Of a stretch of DNA of 37,359 bases, positions 26,396-36,179 are shown piece by piece (positions within the stretch are counted from its first letter, which is position 1; every line of letters begins with the position of its first letter). The position numbers were made by a program, and so were the translations under genes. Under the pieces are notes generated by a model. That model had not been told where the DNA came from, made no database searches, and saw only the letters and a program-made list of their open reading frames with translations. Origin of the DNA: Clostridium sp. N3C (lineage in GTDB: Bacteria > Bacillota > Clostridia > Clostridiales > Clostridiaceae); contig NZ_FMJL01000036.1 in assembly GCF_900095445.1 (NCBI RefSeq), positions 1 through 37,359 of the forward strand, written 5' to 3'.

Positions 26396-27196
26396 CTAAT
26401 TACCTGCACTTTCGTAGATACTTGCACCCTTTTTAAATAGTCCATATGAAATAATCCAAAGCACTAAGGCAATTACTCCCTCCAAGAAAATAGTATTTAG
26501 AACTCTTCCGCCCACTAAAAAGTATTTAGCTGGTATATAGGCTACAAAAGCAAAGGGCAAAATATAAGATATAATAAACTGAATAGGTTTAGGATAAATG
26601 CTTAATGGATACTTGGCCAAATCGGATATATTATAGGCTGTTTGTAAAAATGGAGAACTATCCTTGAACCAAAAAGCGGTAGAAGCAAAAAATAACTTTA
26701 TTGATGTATATATAACTGCTCCTAAGAAAATAGAAATTATGAAAAGTATAATATTTGAAACATTCCAAACTATTACCCCTTTTGAAGCTGAAATTCCTAC
26801 TAAGATAGAACCTACAATCAATTCTCCTAAGGCATCTGCTTGAAATCTGTCACAAATCACTTGAAAAAAGAGATTCATAGGTCTAAGCATATATTTATCA
26901 AACTGACCAGTTACAACGAGCTTCCAGGCTAAAATCCACAAATTATCTGTAAGTAAATGGTCTATACCTCTTGGTATCTGTGCAAATCCATAAATGAATA
27001 ATAGTTGTTCGAAAGTCCAGTCATTAAGTTTTGGAATTTGCTGAAAGACTAAGTACAAAAATGCTATTCCAGTAGCTTGTGTTAATAGAAAACCAAATAA
27101 TCCAATAAAAAAATCCACCTTAGATTGCATTATTGACTTAGTAAATTGCTTTACAAAAACAATATACAATCTTACATACCTTTTAAATTCTTTCAT
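26396..27196 (-). CDS. ABC-2 family exporter permease (second)
   Basis: A 266-residue membrane protein with six predicted helices (for example FFIGLFGFLLTQATGIAFLY, IILFIISIFLGAVIYTSI, VIALVLWIISYGLF). It belongs to the ABC-2 permease group that comes as two genes beside a MIRVNGISKEF-type ATPase. It starts 2 bases after the first permease gene behind GGGAGG, so both are co-translated. The substrate is unknown; relatives include daunorubicin-type drug and viologen exporters. Confidence 0.85.
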   Translation of the reverse strand: MKEFKRYVRLYIVFVKQFTKSIMQSKVDFFIGLFGFLLTQATGIAFLYLVFQQIPKLNDWTFEQLLFIYGFAQIPRGIDHLLTDNLWILAWKLVVTGQFDKYMLRPMNLFFQVICDRFQADALGELIVGSILVGISASKGVIVWNVSNIILFIISIFLGAVIYTSIKLFFASTAFWFKDSSPFLQTAYNISDLAKYPLSIYPKPIQFIISYILPFAFVAYIPAKYFLVGGRVLNTIFLEGVIALVLWIISYGLFKKGASIYESAGN

Positions 27197-27198
27197 TA

Positions 27199-28017
27199 TT
27201 AACCTCCCAAAACTATCAATCTCTTAGTAACTTTACGCCAAATAGCACTACCTAATATGTAAAGAATTATTACCCAGGCAGCTTGTTTTACTAATACGAA
27301 AACAATTTCATTTCTGCTATATTTACCAAGATAAATCATTACCGGTACATAATTCATTGAAGCAAAAGGAAGATAATCAAATACTTTTTGCAATACAGCA
27401 GGAAAGAAACTTAGTGGTATAAGAGCTCCTGTTAGAAAATTTAATATGCAATTCTTAATTATATTAGCTCCCCAAAAATAAGTTGTAAAAAAGGATATCA
27501 TTCCAAAACAGAAGTCAAACAAGACAAATATTAAAAAGCTCATAAAAGTACTAAGGAAAAAGAGAACAATATTCCATATAGGAGTAAAGCCTATTCCCAA
27601 AGACTTGAATTTATATAATTCTAGAGTACCCCAAATTATTACTGAAGGGAAAAGCATTCTATAAACCATTTGTCCAAAAGCCTGAGCAAGTAGTCTCCAT
27701 CTATATTCAATAGGCTTTATTAAGTTCATAGCTATGGTCCCCTGCATAACATCATCTGCCACATCCCAGGATATACTAATAGTACTTATATGAGCTGTTA
27801 TATATGATATAAACACATATATAATCATTTCATTTTTTGTAAATCCGCCCAACACATTACTGCTGGAATTACCATATATGGCCATCCATAAGAAATAGCT
27901 AATAAAAGCAGTAAATAATCCCCCTAACATAAATAAATAAAATCTTCCTTTATAAGATAAGGCAGTCTTTATTACATTAAGGGAAAAGGGCCAATATACC
28001 TTAAAAAACCTTTTCAT
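27199..28017 (-). CDS. ABC-2 family exporter permease (first)
   Basis: A 272-residue membrane protein with about six helices (FYLFMLGGLFTAFISYFLW, IVLFFLSTFMSFLIFVLF, NCILNFLTGALIPLSFFPAVL). It pairs with the second permease to form the channel of the exporter, as a probable heterodimer. Its start lies behind GGAGGG, 14 bases after the ATPase gene. It carries the DVMQGTIAMNLIKPIEYRWR loop typical of this permease group. Confidence 0.85.
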   Translation of the reverse strand: MKRFFKVYWPFSLNVIKTALSYKGRFYLFMLGGLFTAFISYFLWMAIYGNSSSNVLGGFTKNEMIIYVFISYITAHISTISISWDVADDVMQGTIAMNLIKPIEYRWRLLAQAFGQMVYRMLFPSVIIWGTLELYKFKSLGIGFTPIWNIVLFFLSTFMSFLIFVLFDFCFGMISFFTTYFWGANIIKNCILNFLTGALIPLSFFPAVLQKVFDYLPFASMNYVPVMIYLGKYSRNEIVFVLVKQAAWVIILYILGSAIWRKVTKRLIVLGG

Positions 28018-28031
28018 TTAAAGCCCTCCTA

Positions 28032-29033
28032 TCATATTCCATGTACATATATTTCTTTTACTATCTCTGCAAGATCAGTCTCTTTAATTTTAATATCTTT
28101 TACTTCTGTATCGGACATAACCTTAGATATTATTTTAGAAACTTCTATTAAATTCTTGTTAAAGCTAAAATTCAAGTTATTTCCATTTATATCCAAGGTT
28201 AAGTCTTCCTCTCTTAAATTAAAGTATTGATTATAATTAATATCTTTAATTTTATCTACATTTTTCACTTCAATTTCAATTGTCCTTTTGATACCAAACT
28301 TATCTCTAAGTTCTTCAACGGTACCATCATAAATAAGCTTACCATTGTCAATAATTATAATTCTGTTACATAGTTCTTCTATATCACCTAGGTCATGGGT
28401 TGTCAAAACAACCGTTGTCTCATATTTCTGATTTATATCCTTTATGGCCTGTCTTATTTTATCTTTTACTACTACATCTAAGCCAATGGCAGGTTCGTCT
28501 AAGTATAAAACTTTAGGATTATGTAACAAAGCTGCTGCTAGATCTGCTCTCATTCTTTGTCCTAAGGATAAGGTTCTAACGGTACTATGAATAAAATCCT
28601 CTAATCCTAATACTTCATTAAGGAATTTCATTCTCTCTTCAAAGTGCTTATCACTTACTCCATAAATTTCTTTCAGAACCACAAAAGACTCACTTAAGGG
28701 CAAGTCCCACCACAACTGTGTTCTTTGTCCAAAAACAACACCGATTTGCTGTGCATTAGCTTTCCTTTCTTTACTTGGATCTATGCCTCCAACCAAACAA
28801 GTTCCTGATGTAGGCTTTAAAATTCCTGTCATCATCTTTATGGTAGTAGATTTACCAGCACCATTACTTCCTATATAACCTACAATTTCTCCCTTTTTAA
28901 TGTGAAAGGAAACATTATCCACAGCTACCTTTCTAACCTTTTCTCTTGTAAACAATCCTTTTATAGCACCCTTGAGGCCTGGATACTTTTTAGCGGATAT
29001 AAATTCCTTTGAAATGCCATTTACCCTAATCAT
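28032..29033 (-). CDS. ABC exporter ATP-binding protein
   Basis: The 333-residue ATPase drives the two permeases encoded downstream. Walker A is GSNGAGKST (55-63), the signature is LSLGQ (155-159), Walker B is VLYLDE (175-180) and the switch His is in VVLTTHD. The NAQQIGVVFGQRTQLWWDLP segment at the Q-loop is diagnostic for the subfamily linked to paired ABC-2 permeases. About 95 C-terminal residues after the ATPase core form an accessory domain. It is the first gene of a three-gene operon. Confidence 0.93.
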   Translation of the reverse strand: MIRVNGISKEFISAKKYPGLKGAIKGLFTREKVRKVAVDNVSFHIKKGEIVGYIGSNGAGKSTTIKMMTGILKPTSGTCLVGGIDPSKERKANAQQIGVVFGQRTQLWWDLPLSESFVVLKEIYGVSDKHFEERMKFLNEVLGLEDFIHSTVRTLSLGQRMRADLAAALLHNPKVLYLDEPAIGLDVVVKDKIRQAIKDINQKYETTVVLTTHDLGDIEELCNRIIIIDNGKLIYDGTVEELRDKFGIKRTIEIEVKNVDKIKDINYNQYFNLREEDLTLDINGNNLNFSFNKNLIEVSKIISKVMSDTEVKDIKIKETDLAEIVKEIYVHGI

Positions 29034-29079
29034 AAGGACCCCCCTATATAAAAATATTTAGAAAATTCATGAAATAAGA

Positions 29080-29104
29080 AAACTCCATAAAAACTATGGA
29101 GTTT
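29080..29104 (-). terminator. Terminator after the L,D-transpeptidase gene
   Basis: A perfect 10-bp stem (AAACTCCATA/TATGGAGTTT) with a 5-base loop is followed on the minus strand by TTTTCTTATTTC. Confidence 0.7.
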
Positions 29105-29254
29105 AAAACTTATCTCTATATTTATAATAATAAATAATGTTTTAACATGTCATAAAATCAGTGTCAACATATTTTCTAATATATTACTGGGATATATTTG
29201 TATTCAGCTTTTATTAAATCTTCTTTTAAATTTTCCAACATGTCTTTAGGAGAA

Positions 29255-30658
29255 TTAGTTATAGCAAATTACAGGGGTTCCCGCTTCAATACTTTCATAT
29301 ATAGTTTTTGCCAAAGCTGGTGGAGCATTTACACAACCGTGAGAACCCTTAGTTTTATATATTTCACCACCAAAAGCATCTCTCCAGGAAGCATCATGTA
29401 ATCCTATATTTCCGTTAAAAGGCATCCAATAACTTACTGGTGTTGCATAATCTTCTCCTCTAAGCACTGCATTCCTCTGCTTATAAGCTAAGGTATAAAC
29501 ACCGGTAGGTGTTCCATAATTTTTACTTATATTACCGGTTACCACATCCCCATCAGCTATGAGTTTACCCTCTTTATAATACCATATATGTTGTTTGCTT
29601 AAATCTACTTCTAAATAAGTGTTACCAATATCATTACTACCATAGGCATTTGCTCTTTGATAAAAGGATGCTTCTCTTGTTATATTTTGTCCTTCTTTTA
29701 CAGATGCTATTATGTCTTGCACCTCTTTAGGTTTATTGATTGACCAGCCATAATTTCCACCGCTGACAGTTATGTTTTTTCCTGAAGATGTTACAAAATC
29801 TCTTTTCTTTGCTACTGTATTATACTTCATAGCCAATGAATCTACATATACTCTTACCTGATTTTCATCAATAGAAATCTGTAAATTATCATCTACTGTT
29901 AGCCATTTATTAATTATTGCGCCATCTAAAACTTCCTTACTTTCTCCAAAAGTATAAGTAATTTTTGTAGCTACATACTTATCTAAAATTTTCTTAAGCT
30001 CTAGAATTTCTTTAGAATTGGTAGTATACTTAGGCTCTTCATAACATCCTTCCTTATCCAGGTCTATGGATGATTTACCTTTAAGTATTGCTTCTTTTAT
30101 TTTAGATAGTATTACATCTTTTTTTATTTTAGTGCCCTTCACTTCCTCTATTATTACATATCCATTATCCTTAAACTCCACTTTAGCATTTATAGGTTCT
30201 ACTATATTCTTTTCATCAAAGTAAGAAAGCTTGTCTATTTGCTCCTGAAGTAGCTTTTCATCAAAGGTCACTTCAATAAAAGAATTTTTAGCAGAAAAAA
30301 CACCTAAAATCCAACCTAAGGGGTTCTGCTTATCCTTGATTTTTTGGATATCTTCTTTCGAATTATGTTTTAGCCCTATATCCTTACCATTAATACTTTC
30401 TTTTTGACCTTGTCTACCTTCTAAATATAGAGTATACTTTTGAAGCATGTCCATTACAACACCTTCAGCTTCCTCTACTGTTTTTCCAGACACATTAATA
30501 GAGTTTATTTCTGATCCAAAATAAAAATGTTTAACAAAATATATGGACGCGGATAGATAAAAAGCAAGTAAAGAGCAAATTATAATCATTGCAACAATTA
30601 ATAGTCTCTTCCCTTTTTTTATTTGAACCCCTGTTATTTTTTGTACTTCACTCTCCAT
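29255..30658 (-). CDS. L,D-transpeptidase with YkuD domain
   Basis: A membrane-anchored cell-wall enzyme of 467 residues. It has a short cytoplasmic start, one membrane helix (about 19-44), then two repeated peptidoglycan-binding-like regions (about 50-330) and a C-terminal YkuD domain (about 345-467) with His421 in GLHD and SHGCVN containing nucleophile Cys442. YkuD enzymes form 3-3 cross-links in peptidoglycan or attach groups to it, outside the membrane. ATG lies behind AAGGAG. Length and layout are as in other clostridial L,D-transpeptidases with PG_binding_4-type domains. Confidence 0.92.
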   Translation of the reverse strand: MESEVQKITGVQIKKGKRLLIVAMIIICSLLAFYLSASIYFVKHFYFGSEINSINVSGKTVEEAEGVVMDMLQKYTLYLEGRQGQKESINGKDIGLKHNSKEDIQKIKDKQNPLGWILGVFSAKNSFIEVTFDEKLLQEQIDKLSYFDEKNIVEPINAKVEFKDNGYVIIEEVKGTKIKKDVILSKIKEAILKGKSSIDLDKEGCYEEPKYTTNSKEILELKKILDKYVATKITYTFGESKEVLDGAIINKWLTVDDNLQISIDENQVRVYVDSLAMKYNTVAKKRDFVTSSGKNITVSGGNYGWSINKPKEVQDIIASVKEGQNITREASFYQRANAYGSNDIGNTYLEVDLSKQHIWYYKEGKLIADGDVVTGNISKNYGTPTGVYTLAYKQRNAVLRGEDYATPVSYWMPFNGNIGLHDASWRDAFGGEIYKTKGSHGCVNAPPALAKTIYESIEAGTPVICYN

Positions 30659-30810
30659 AATATCGCTCCTTTATATCTATTGCTTTTTATGCCTTAAAGT
30701 AACTTAGTAGTTAGTATAATGTTCAAGTTAAATATTATTATAGCATACTTTATATATAGTTTATATATCATTACTTACATCAAGTTATTACATATTTTAA
30801 CAATTCATTA

Positions 30811-31710
30811 CTAAAAGTACTTTTCTACTGCATCTTTAAGTTTTATAGGTCCAGCTAATACCTTCCTATCAATAAATAAGGTTCCATCTTTCTTAGTGTT
30901 AATATACCATTTTACCAATTCAATCTGACCACAATTAATTTCTATTGTAGTTATACACCTAGGATGAACCCCACTGCCAGTATTAAAATATAAAGGATCA
31001 CCAACTTCAGCAAACATAGGTCTATGGGTATGTCCTGCTATTAGCATTTGCTTTTCTTTCTTTACCCATTCAATAAGCTTCTTTTCTGCAGCATGTTTTC
31101 TAGGATAGCTTTCCGCAGTTCTTGTAGGATCATTTATTCCAAAAAAATTCAATGGCCTCCAGAAGTAACGAACTAGAAACCTAGCTAACTTCCATAATTC
31201 ATTATTCAGTAATTCTACCTGATGTCCATGTATCAAAAATATTTTATATTTATCAAACCTATGCTTTAGAATCAATCCCTCATGAACTTTTATATTTTCA
31301 AACAAAGGAACATACTCTTTTTTACGCTCATCAAAGTATTGATATAAATTACTTTTTACGAATTTACAATTTCTCTTAACCATATCATGGTTTCCATATA
31401 TTAAATATAATCTTTTCCTCTCAAAAAACTTCGATAAAAGCCAAAACACGTCACTATGAACCCGTACTATATCTGAAAATCTTTTGTTTTCCCAAAGTTC
31501 ATCACCATCTCCAATTTCAATATAAGTATAGGATCTTTCATAATAATAGGTTAGGGCTGCAAAATAAATATTTTGGTTCCTTGAAAAATCATCATTCCAA
31601 TTTCCATCACCTCTATGGCAGTCACTCATTAATACAATTCTAGAACTATCATCAAAGGCAACTTCTTCTGCCGACCGAAAAACCTTGGAAATATGCTTTA
31701 AGGAATCCAC
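30811..31710 (-). CDS. Calcineurin-like metallophosphoesterase
   Basis: A 299-residue cytoplasmic phosphoesterase with all metal-binding motifs: SDCH (Asp30, His32), GDGDE (Asp68), GNHD (107-109), HGHQ, and GHTH. It starts at GTG 31710, behind AGGAGG at correct spacing. The substrate is not readable from the sequence; relatives act on phosphoproteins, nucleotides or lipid diphosphates. It is a separate unit upstream of the transpeptidase gene, 152 bases apart on the same strand. Confidence 0.9.
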   Translation of the reverse strand: MDSLKHISKVFRSAEEVAFDDSSRIVLMSDCHRGDGNWNDDFSRNQNIYFAALTYYYERSYTYIEIGDGDELWENKRFSDIVRVHSDVFWLLSKFFERKRLYLIYGNHDMVKRNCKFVKSNLYQYFDERKKEYVPLFENIKVHEGLILKHRFDKYKIFLIHGHQVELLNNELWKLARFLVRYFWRPLNFFGINDPTRTAESYPRKHAAEKKLIEWVKKEKQMLIAGHTHRPMFAEVGDPLYFNTGSGVHPRCITTIEINCGQIELVKWYINTKKDGTLFIDRKVLAGPIKLKDAVEKYF

Positions 31711-31895
31711 TATATCCTCCTACTAATAAAGCAAATTAATCTAATATTTAAATATATTCTTATGCCTAATTTAACAGAACCTTTTCTATTTTATATTAAA
31801 AAGAACTTTTATATAAAACATAAATAATTTATCTTAAATGAAGTACAATAACACTACAGAATTATTTTGATATATTGTCAAATAAAGTAATCTGC

Positions 31896-31925
31896 TTGAC
31901 AACTTGTCTTTTCTAAATGTATTAT
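31896..31925 (+). promoter_or_regulatory. Sigma-A promoter of the acyltransferase gene
   Basis: TTGACA (31896-31901), an 18-base spacer, then TATTAT (31920-31925), about 60 bases before the start codon. Confidence 0.7.
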
Positions 31926-31984
31926 GAAAAAAGATTGAAAATTAACTGAAGAAGTTTTTATTAAATTAACTTGAGGTGAAGAAT

Positions 31985-33067
31985 TTGAAAAACAACAGAG
32001 TAGCTCGAGAATCTAATATTGAATTATTGAGGGTTTTAAGCATGATGGGCGTAATTGTACTCCATTATAATAATCCTATTTTTGGTGGAGGATTGATGTA
32101 TGCTGTCCAGGGAAGTGTAAATTTTTATATTTTATACATTCTGGAAACTTTGTTTGCTTGTGCTGTTAATTTATTTGTTCTTATTTCCGGATATTTTATG
32201 TGTAAATCAAATAAGAGAAATCTAATAAAACCAATTCAATTGATAATTCAAGTAATGGCCTTTTCTTTAGTAATTTACTTGCTAAGATGTGTTTTAGGAA
32301 GAACTATTTTTTCATTTAAGAGTCTTGCATTATCATTGATACCTGCAAATTGGTTTGTTATCTTGTATATTGCTTTATATATAATATCACCATTTATAAA
32401 CGTAGCCTTATCAATGCTATCAAAGAGCAACTTTAAAAAGCTCTTACTTATCATTTTTATCCTTTTTTCAATTTATCCTACATTAGTTGACCTTGCTGGA
32501 GAATTACGGTCAGAACAATGGTATGGATTAAGCTCAGTAGGAATGTATGGTAGCCAATGGGGCTATTCAATAATTAACTTTATGCTTGTTTATATTATTG
32601 GAGCTTATATTAGAATAAATGATATTAAGGTAAAGAAAAGTAATCTGTGGTTAATACTTATTATGTGTATTGTATTAATTACTGGTTGGTCAAGATTAAA
32701 TGATGTAATAGGCTATTTTAATGAAAAAACTGCTTGGTCTTATTGTAATCCATTAATTATTACAGAAGCTATCGTACTATTTCTTATATTTAAAAATATA
32801 AAAATGAAACCTAGTTTAATAATAAATTCATTGGCTAAAGCTAGCTTTACAGTGTTTTTGCTTCATAATTCTTTTCTAGGAAAGTTAAATGTTCAAAAGT
32901 TTGCTGCAGCTAATCCCTTGCTTATGATATTGCATTTGCTAATATCCTGCATTGGTATTTATCTTATTTGTTGGCTTGTACACTTGCTTTATGATAAAAT
33001 AACTAATCCAGTATTTGAATTATTAAAAAAAAGTATTGGTTATATAAACATTGGAATTGCAGATTAA
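31985..33067 (+). CDS. Membrane acyltransferase, family 3
   Basis: An integral membrane protein of 360 residues with about ten helices. Its start region RESNIELLRVLSMMGVIVLH is the signature of acyltransferase family 3 (OafA type), with the catalytic-type His in VLHY. Such enzymes O-acetylate cell-surface sugars. An in-frame GTG at 31976 is part of the ribosome site GAGGTGA, so the TTG at 31985 is the best start. It stands alone and has no sugar transferases nearby. Confidence 0.88.
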   Translation: MKNNRVARESNIELLRVLSMMGVIVLHYNNPIFGGGLMYAVQGSVNFYILYILETLFACAVNLFVLISGYFMCKSNKRNLIKPIQLIIQVMAFSLVIYLLRCVLGRTIFSFKSLALSLIPANWFVILYIALYIISPFINVALSMLSKSNFKKLLLIIFILFSIYPTLVDLAGELRSEQWYGLSSVGMYGSQWGYSIINFMLVYIIGAYIRINDIKVKKSNLWLILIMCIVLITGWSRLNDVIGYFNEKTAWSYCNPLIITEAIVLFLIFKNIKMKPSLIINSLAKASFTVFLLHNSFLGKLNVQKFAAANPLLMILHLLISCIGIYLICWLVHLLYDKITNPVFELLKKSIGYINIGIAD

Positions 33068-33147
33068 ATAATTATTATAAGTGTAGTATTAATATAGTTT
33101 CGCATAGATAAAATTTGAATGTTTAATCTTTTCATATCAAAGTAATG

Positions 33148-33185
33148 GTGTTGTAAACTACTCAATCAGTAGTTTTACAACACCT
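33148..33185. other. Strong hairpin between converging genes
   Basis: GGTGTTGTAA-ACTACT pairs with AGTAGTTTTACAACACC, with one bulge and a 5-base loop. T runs on either side are weak, so its efficiency as terminator is unclear. Confidence 0.5.
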
Positions 33186-33193
33186 ATAAATCA

Positions 33194-34168
33194 TTAATTC
33201 AAATAATCCTTAATCCTATCATAGGCCTTAAATAGTTGCCTACTTTTACCCATATTTAAAATTTTTAAATATATATTTGGCACTCTTTGTTGAACTATTC
33301 TTATTTTATCTCTTAGGTTGGTATAATCTCTAGTTAAATTCCGATAGGTATTGCAAAGCAATTCATTCTTTCTTTGTATAACCCAATCGGTAACAGCAGT
33401 TCTTGACAAAGGCTGCTCTGTACGTGGCTTGTCAAATTTTAAGCTAACGGTATTATTAATAATTGAAATTTCTTTTTCTGAATATCCTGCCCTTTTCACT
33501 CCTTCTACAAAGGCATCTCTCATTTCTTCATCCTTTAAAGTAATACTTATATCTGCAGAAAGCTCTGAGGGCTCTGAAAATTCCCCAAGCTTAAAACCAC
33601 TTAGCCATCAATGTTTATCCTTTCTCTCAAAGAGTTTTTTACCATTTTTATATAATACATAGGACATTTCTAATAAATCTTCTTCTCCTGCTGCCTTATA
33701 GAAGGTGCCAGTAAAAAATCCTGGAATATTTAATTCAGGTTCACTTGTATTATAAACTCCAATCTCTCAACCGGTAACTAGATCAAATTGTCCCTTCCAA
33801 AATTCAATCAACCATTTCCTGCCATCATATTCAAAGTAAATTGGTTCGCAATCTACAATCATGCCCATAGGAGCAGCAGCCTCGTCATAGAGTCTACAGT
33901 AGCCCATTTCTTTCTGCCAAGGATCCATAATTGAATAAAATATATCTTGCTTTGGATCATAGGCATATCCTGCTTCTGCTATTATTCTATCTAACTCTTC
34001 ACTTCCAGTACCAGTTGCTAGTTCATTATCATCCTGATCTAGAACTTTATTAGATTCTATTATATTAACAAGTCCTTTATACACATCAGGAAAAGCTACT
34101 CTTATGGCTGTCATTGAAGAAGCTAATATGGCAAATAGCACGCTAGATATAGAGTTATAAGAATACAT
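33194..34168 (-). pseudogene. DUF4474-like gene interrupted by two in-frame TGA codons
   Basis: A single frame of 325 codons runs from ATG 34168 (behind GAGGTGA) to 33194 with two internal stops: TGA at 33769-33767 after DLVTG and TGA at 33610-33608 between KH and WLSGFKLGEF. There is no frameshift, and the sequence between and after the stops is well conserved in character (EIGVYNTSEPELNIPGFF, LLEMSYVLYKNGKKLFERK). The protein looks like the DUF4474 family (YDPKQDIFYSIMDPWQKEMG, IVDCEPIYFEYDGRKWLIEFW). An N-terminal hydrophobic stretch (8-25) may be a signal or anchor. In the family the second position is, from memory, a tryptophan. A recent pseudogene is likeliest; readthrough cannot be excluded. 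Confidence 0.75.
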
Positions 34169-34304
34169 AAAGACTCACCTCAAGTATATTACTTTATATC
34201 ATAATATTCATATAAAGGTCGTAAAGTTAATATTTTTGTCGTATAAACTATATTAATAAAAGAAATTGTTAAACTATATTTTTTCAATAAAGTGTAAAGC
34301 AAAC

Positions 34305-34333
34305 TTGACATCCGTTGCAATTTTTACTATTTA
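34305..34333 (+). promoter_or_regulatory. Sigma-A promoter of the small membrane protein gene
   Basis: TTGACA (34305-34310), 17 bases, then TATTTA (34328-34333), about 95 bases before the start codon. Confidence 0.6.
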
Positions 34334-34428
34334 GAAGGGAAAATACAATCCATCTTTGGAATTGGCCTTTAAAATTGCAGAGTTTTTTAATAAAAGAATT
34401 GAAGAAATATTTATTTATAAGGAGATTA

Positions 34429-34857
34429 ATGAAAATGAAAAGTAAATCAAAATTATATGCTTTTTTATGTGCGCTATTATATATTTTAGGATTTTCAACT
34501 ATAAACATAGCTGCTTCAAATAAAAAATTCGACTTACAACTTTCCACTGGAATTATAGTTGTACTTAAAGTAACTGGTCTGATTTTAATCTGTGCAGCTA
34601 TATTATTTATTTTTCTTTCTGTAAATGTTTTGGTGGAATCTGATAAAGATTTAAAGATAGAAGAAAATGACGAACGTAAAATTATGATAAGAGGAAAAGC
34701 TGCTGAAAACTCCTTCCTTATAACATCTATTGCCCTGTTAATTTTAGAATTTATTTTTATATGTCTAGGAAAAGATTTAGCATCTATATTAATCGCAATT
34801 GTATTATTTATATCTATACAAGGCATATTAATTTCACTTTACCAAAAGAAACATTAA
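34429..34857 (+). CDS. Small four-helix membrane protein, DUF2178-like
   Basis: The longer open frame from 34315 has no ribosome site; AAGGAG lies just before ATG 34429, with another ATG at 34435. The 142-residue product has four hydrophobic helices (YAFLCALLYILGFSTINIA; IIVVLKVTGLILICAAILFI; FLITSIALLILEFIFICLG; ILIAIVLFISIQGILISL). Between helices 2 and 3 is ENDERKIMIRGKAAENS, a motif typical of DUF2178-type membrane proteins. These are often encoded beside a small HTH regulator, which is absent here. Function unknown. Confidence 0.65.
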   Translation: MKMKSKSKLYAFLCALLYILGFSTINIAASNKKFDLQLSTGIIVVLKVTGLILICAAILFIFLSVNVLVESDKDLKIEENDERKIMIRGKAAENSFLITSIALLILEFIFICLGKDLASILIAIVLFISIQGILISLYQKKH

Positions 34858-34997
34858 TAAAGCTCCCTGTGCAATTTATGATAGATGTATTTTATGATCC
34901 GAGTTTCTATTATCATTTTTTTAAACTTATGTATATATATATTATTGTACATAAATATAGTTTAATACATTAATACATAATAAAGGAGAATGGAAGT

Positions 34998-36062
34998 ATG
35001 AAATTAAAGAAAATTATAAGTAGATTACTCTTGGGACTGCTTATTATCTCTTTAGTAATAGGCATACCACTGTATAAAGTAAATGCTGATTCTTTTATTA
35101 TTGTTACCTTAGGTGCAGATTTATCGGATCAACAAAAAGATGAAATGCTTAAATATTTTAATGTTACTAAGGAAGATGTTAGTATAACCGAAATTACAAT
35201 TGAGGAGGAATCTAAATACTTAAGCAGTGTAGCTCCAAAAGAGCAAATAGGAAATAGATCCATATCCTGTTCTTATATAGAACCTACCAGCAGCGGCGGA
35301 TTAAATATATCTTTAAAGAATCTAACCTGGGTTGATGAAAACATGATACGAAATGCTCTAATTACTGCTGGTATAGAAAATGCCAATGTTAAGGTAGGTG
35401 CCCCCTTTAAGGTTTCCGGGACAGCGGCCCTTACCGGAATAATAAAAGGTTTTGAAAGCAGCAGCAAGGGTGAGAAAATAGATGAAGATAAAAAAATAGC
35501 TGCTACAGAAGAATTGGTAGTCACTGGACAATTAGGTGACAAAATAGGCAAAGATAAAGCTGCTGGATTAATAAACGAAATTAAAAGGGAAGTAATAAAA
35601 GAAAAGCCTAAAACTGAAGGTGAAATAAAAGAAATAGTAGAAGATATTACTGATAGCTATAATTATAGTTTAAGCAAGGAAGATATTGATAAGATTACCG
35701 CCTTGATGGTTAAGATCAATGACCTAGGACTAGATTTTAAAAAACTTCAAAATCAGTTAAACAATGTTGCAAGCAAATTAAAAGAAACCCTGGAAAGTGA
35801 TAAAGCTAAGACCTTTTTCTCACAGCTTTGGGACTCAATAAAAAATTATTTATGGATAGAACCTAAGGAAGATTTAAGTGGAACAGATTTAGGAGTTACT
35901 CTAGTATTTTCTCTCTTAGGAATTCTTGCTATCCTAAAGCCAGATGCAATATTATCTATTAAGACAAAGAATCCAAAGAAAACTACTATAAACATCCTAA
36001 GAATAATAGCCATTATCATTATAGCTAATAGCGCAATAATATTATTTAAAGCTTTATCTTAA
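34998..36062 (+). CDS. DUF1002 (YpuA-like) exported protein
   Basis: This 354-residue protein has a signal peptide (MKLKKIISRLLLGLLIISL, to about residue 30), then the DUF1002 domain: VTLGADLSDQQKDEMLKYF, IGNRSISCSYIEP, NALITAGIENANVKVGAPF and VSGTAALTGIIKGFE. After a charged helical region (about 200-275) come two hydrophobic stretches (about 300-316 and 332-352), so the C-terminus is probably membrane-anchored. The start is behind AAGGAG. The molecular function of DUF1002 proteins is unknown to me. Confidence 0.85.
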   Translation: MKLKKIISRLLLGLLIISLVIGIPLYKVNADSFIIVTLGADLSDQQKDEMLKYFNVTKEDVSITEITIEEESKYLSSVAPKEQIGNRSISCSYIEPTSSGGLNISLKNLTWVDENMIRNALITAGIENANVKVGAPFKVSGTAALTGIIKGFESSSKGEKIDEDKKIAATEELVVTGQLGDKIGKDKAAGLINEIKREVIKEKPKTEGEIKEIVEDITDSYNYSLSKEDIDKITALMVKINDLGLDFKKLQNQLNNVASKLKETLESDKAKTFFSQLWDSIKNYLWIEPKEDLSGTDLGVTLVFSLLGILAILKPDAILSIKTKNPKKTTINILRIIAIIIIANSAIILFKALS

Positions 36063-36073
36063 TCATGTTAAAT

Positions 36074-36100
36074 AGCGGAGCTTAAAACTCTGCTTTTTTT
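36074..36100 (+). terminator. Terminator after the DUF1002 gene
   Basis: AGCGGAG pairs with CTCTGCT (one G-U pair), with a 7-base loop and TTTTTTT, directly after the stop codon. Confidence 0.85.
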
Positions 36101-36134
36101 AATATATAACTTTACCCAATCTAAGAAATAATAA

Positions 36135-36167
36135 AAACCCTTAAATAGTTAATCTACTTAAGGGTTT
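36135..36167 (-). terminator. Terminator after the cold-shock gene
   Basis: AAACCCTTAA pairs with TTAAGGGTTT, with extra pairs inside, followed on the minus strand by TTATTATTTC. Confidence 0.75.
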
Positions 36168-36179
36168 AAAATTCCTAAA

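Noticed and set aside
33608..33769. Selenocysteine at the two TGA codons of the DUF4474-like gene
   Set aside because: No convincing SECIS hairpin right after either TGA and no selenoprotein family is involved; the second site fits tryptophan, not cysteine.
34284..34826. Open frame of 180 codons on the minus strand opposite the small membrane protein gene
   Set aside because: It has no ribosome site and no recognisable content; the plus strand has a promoter, ribosome site, four clean membrane helices and a known-type motif.
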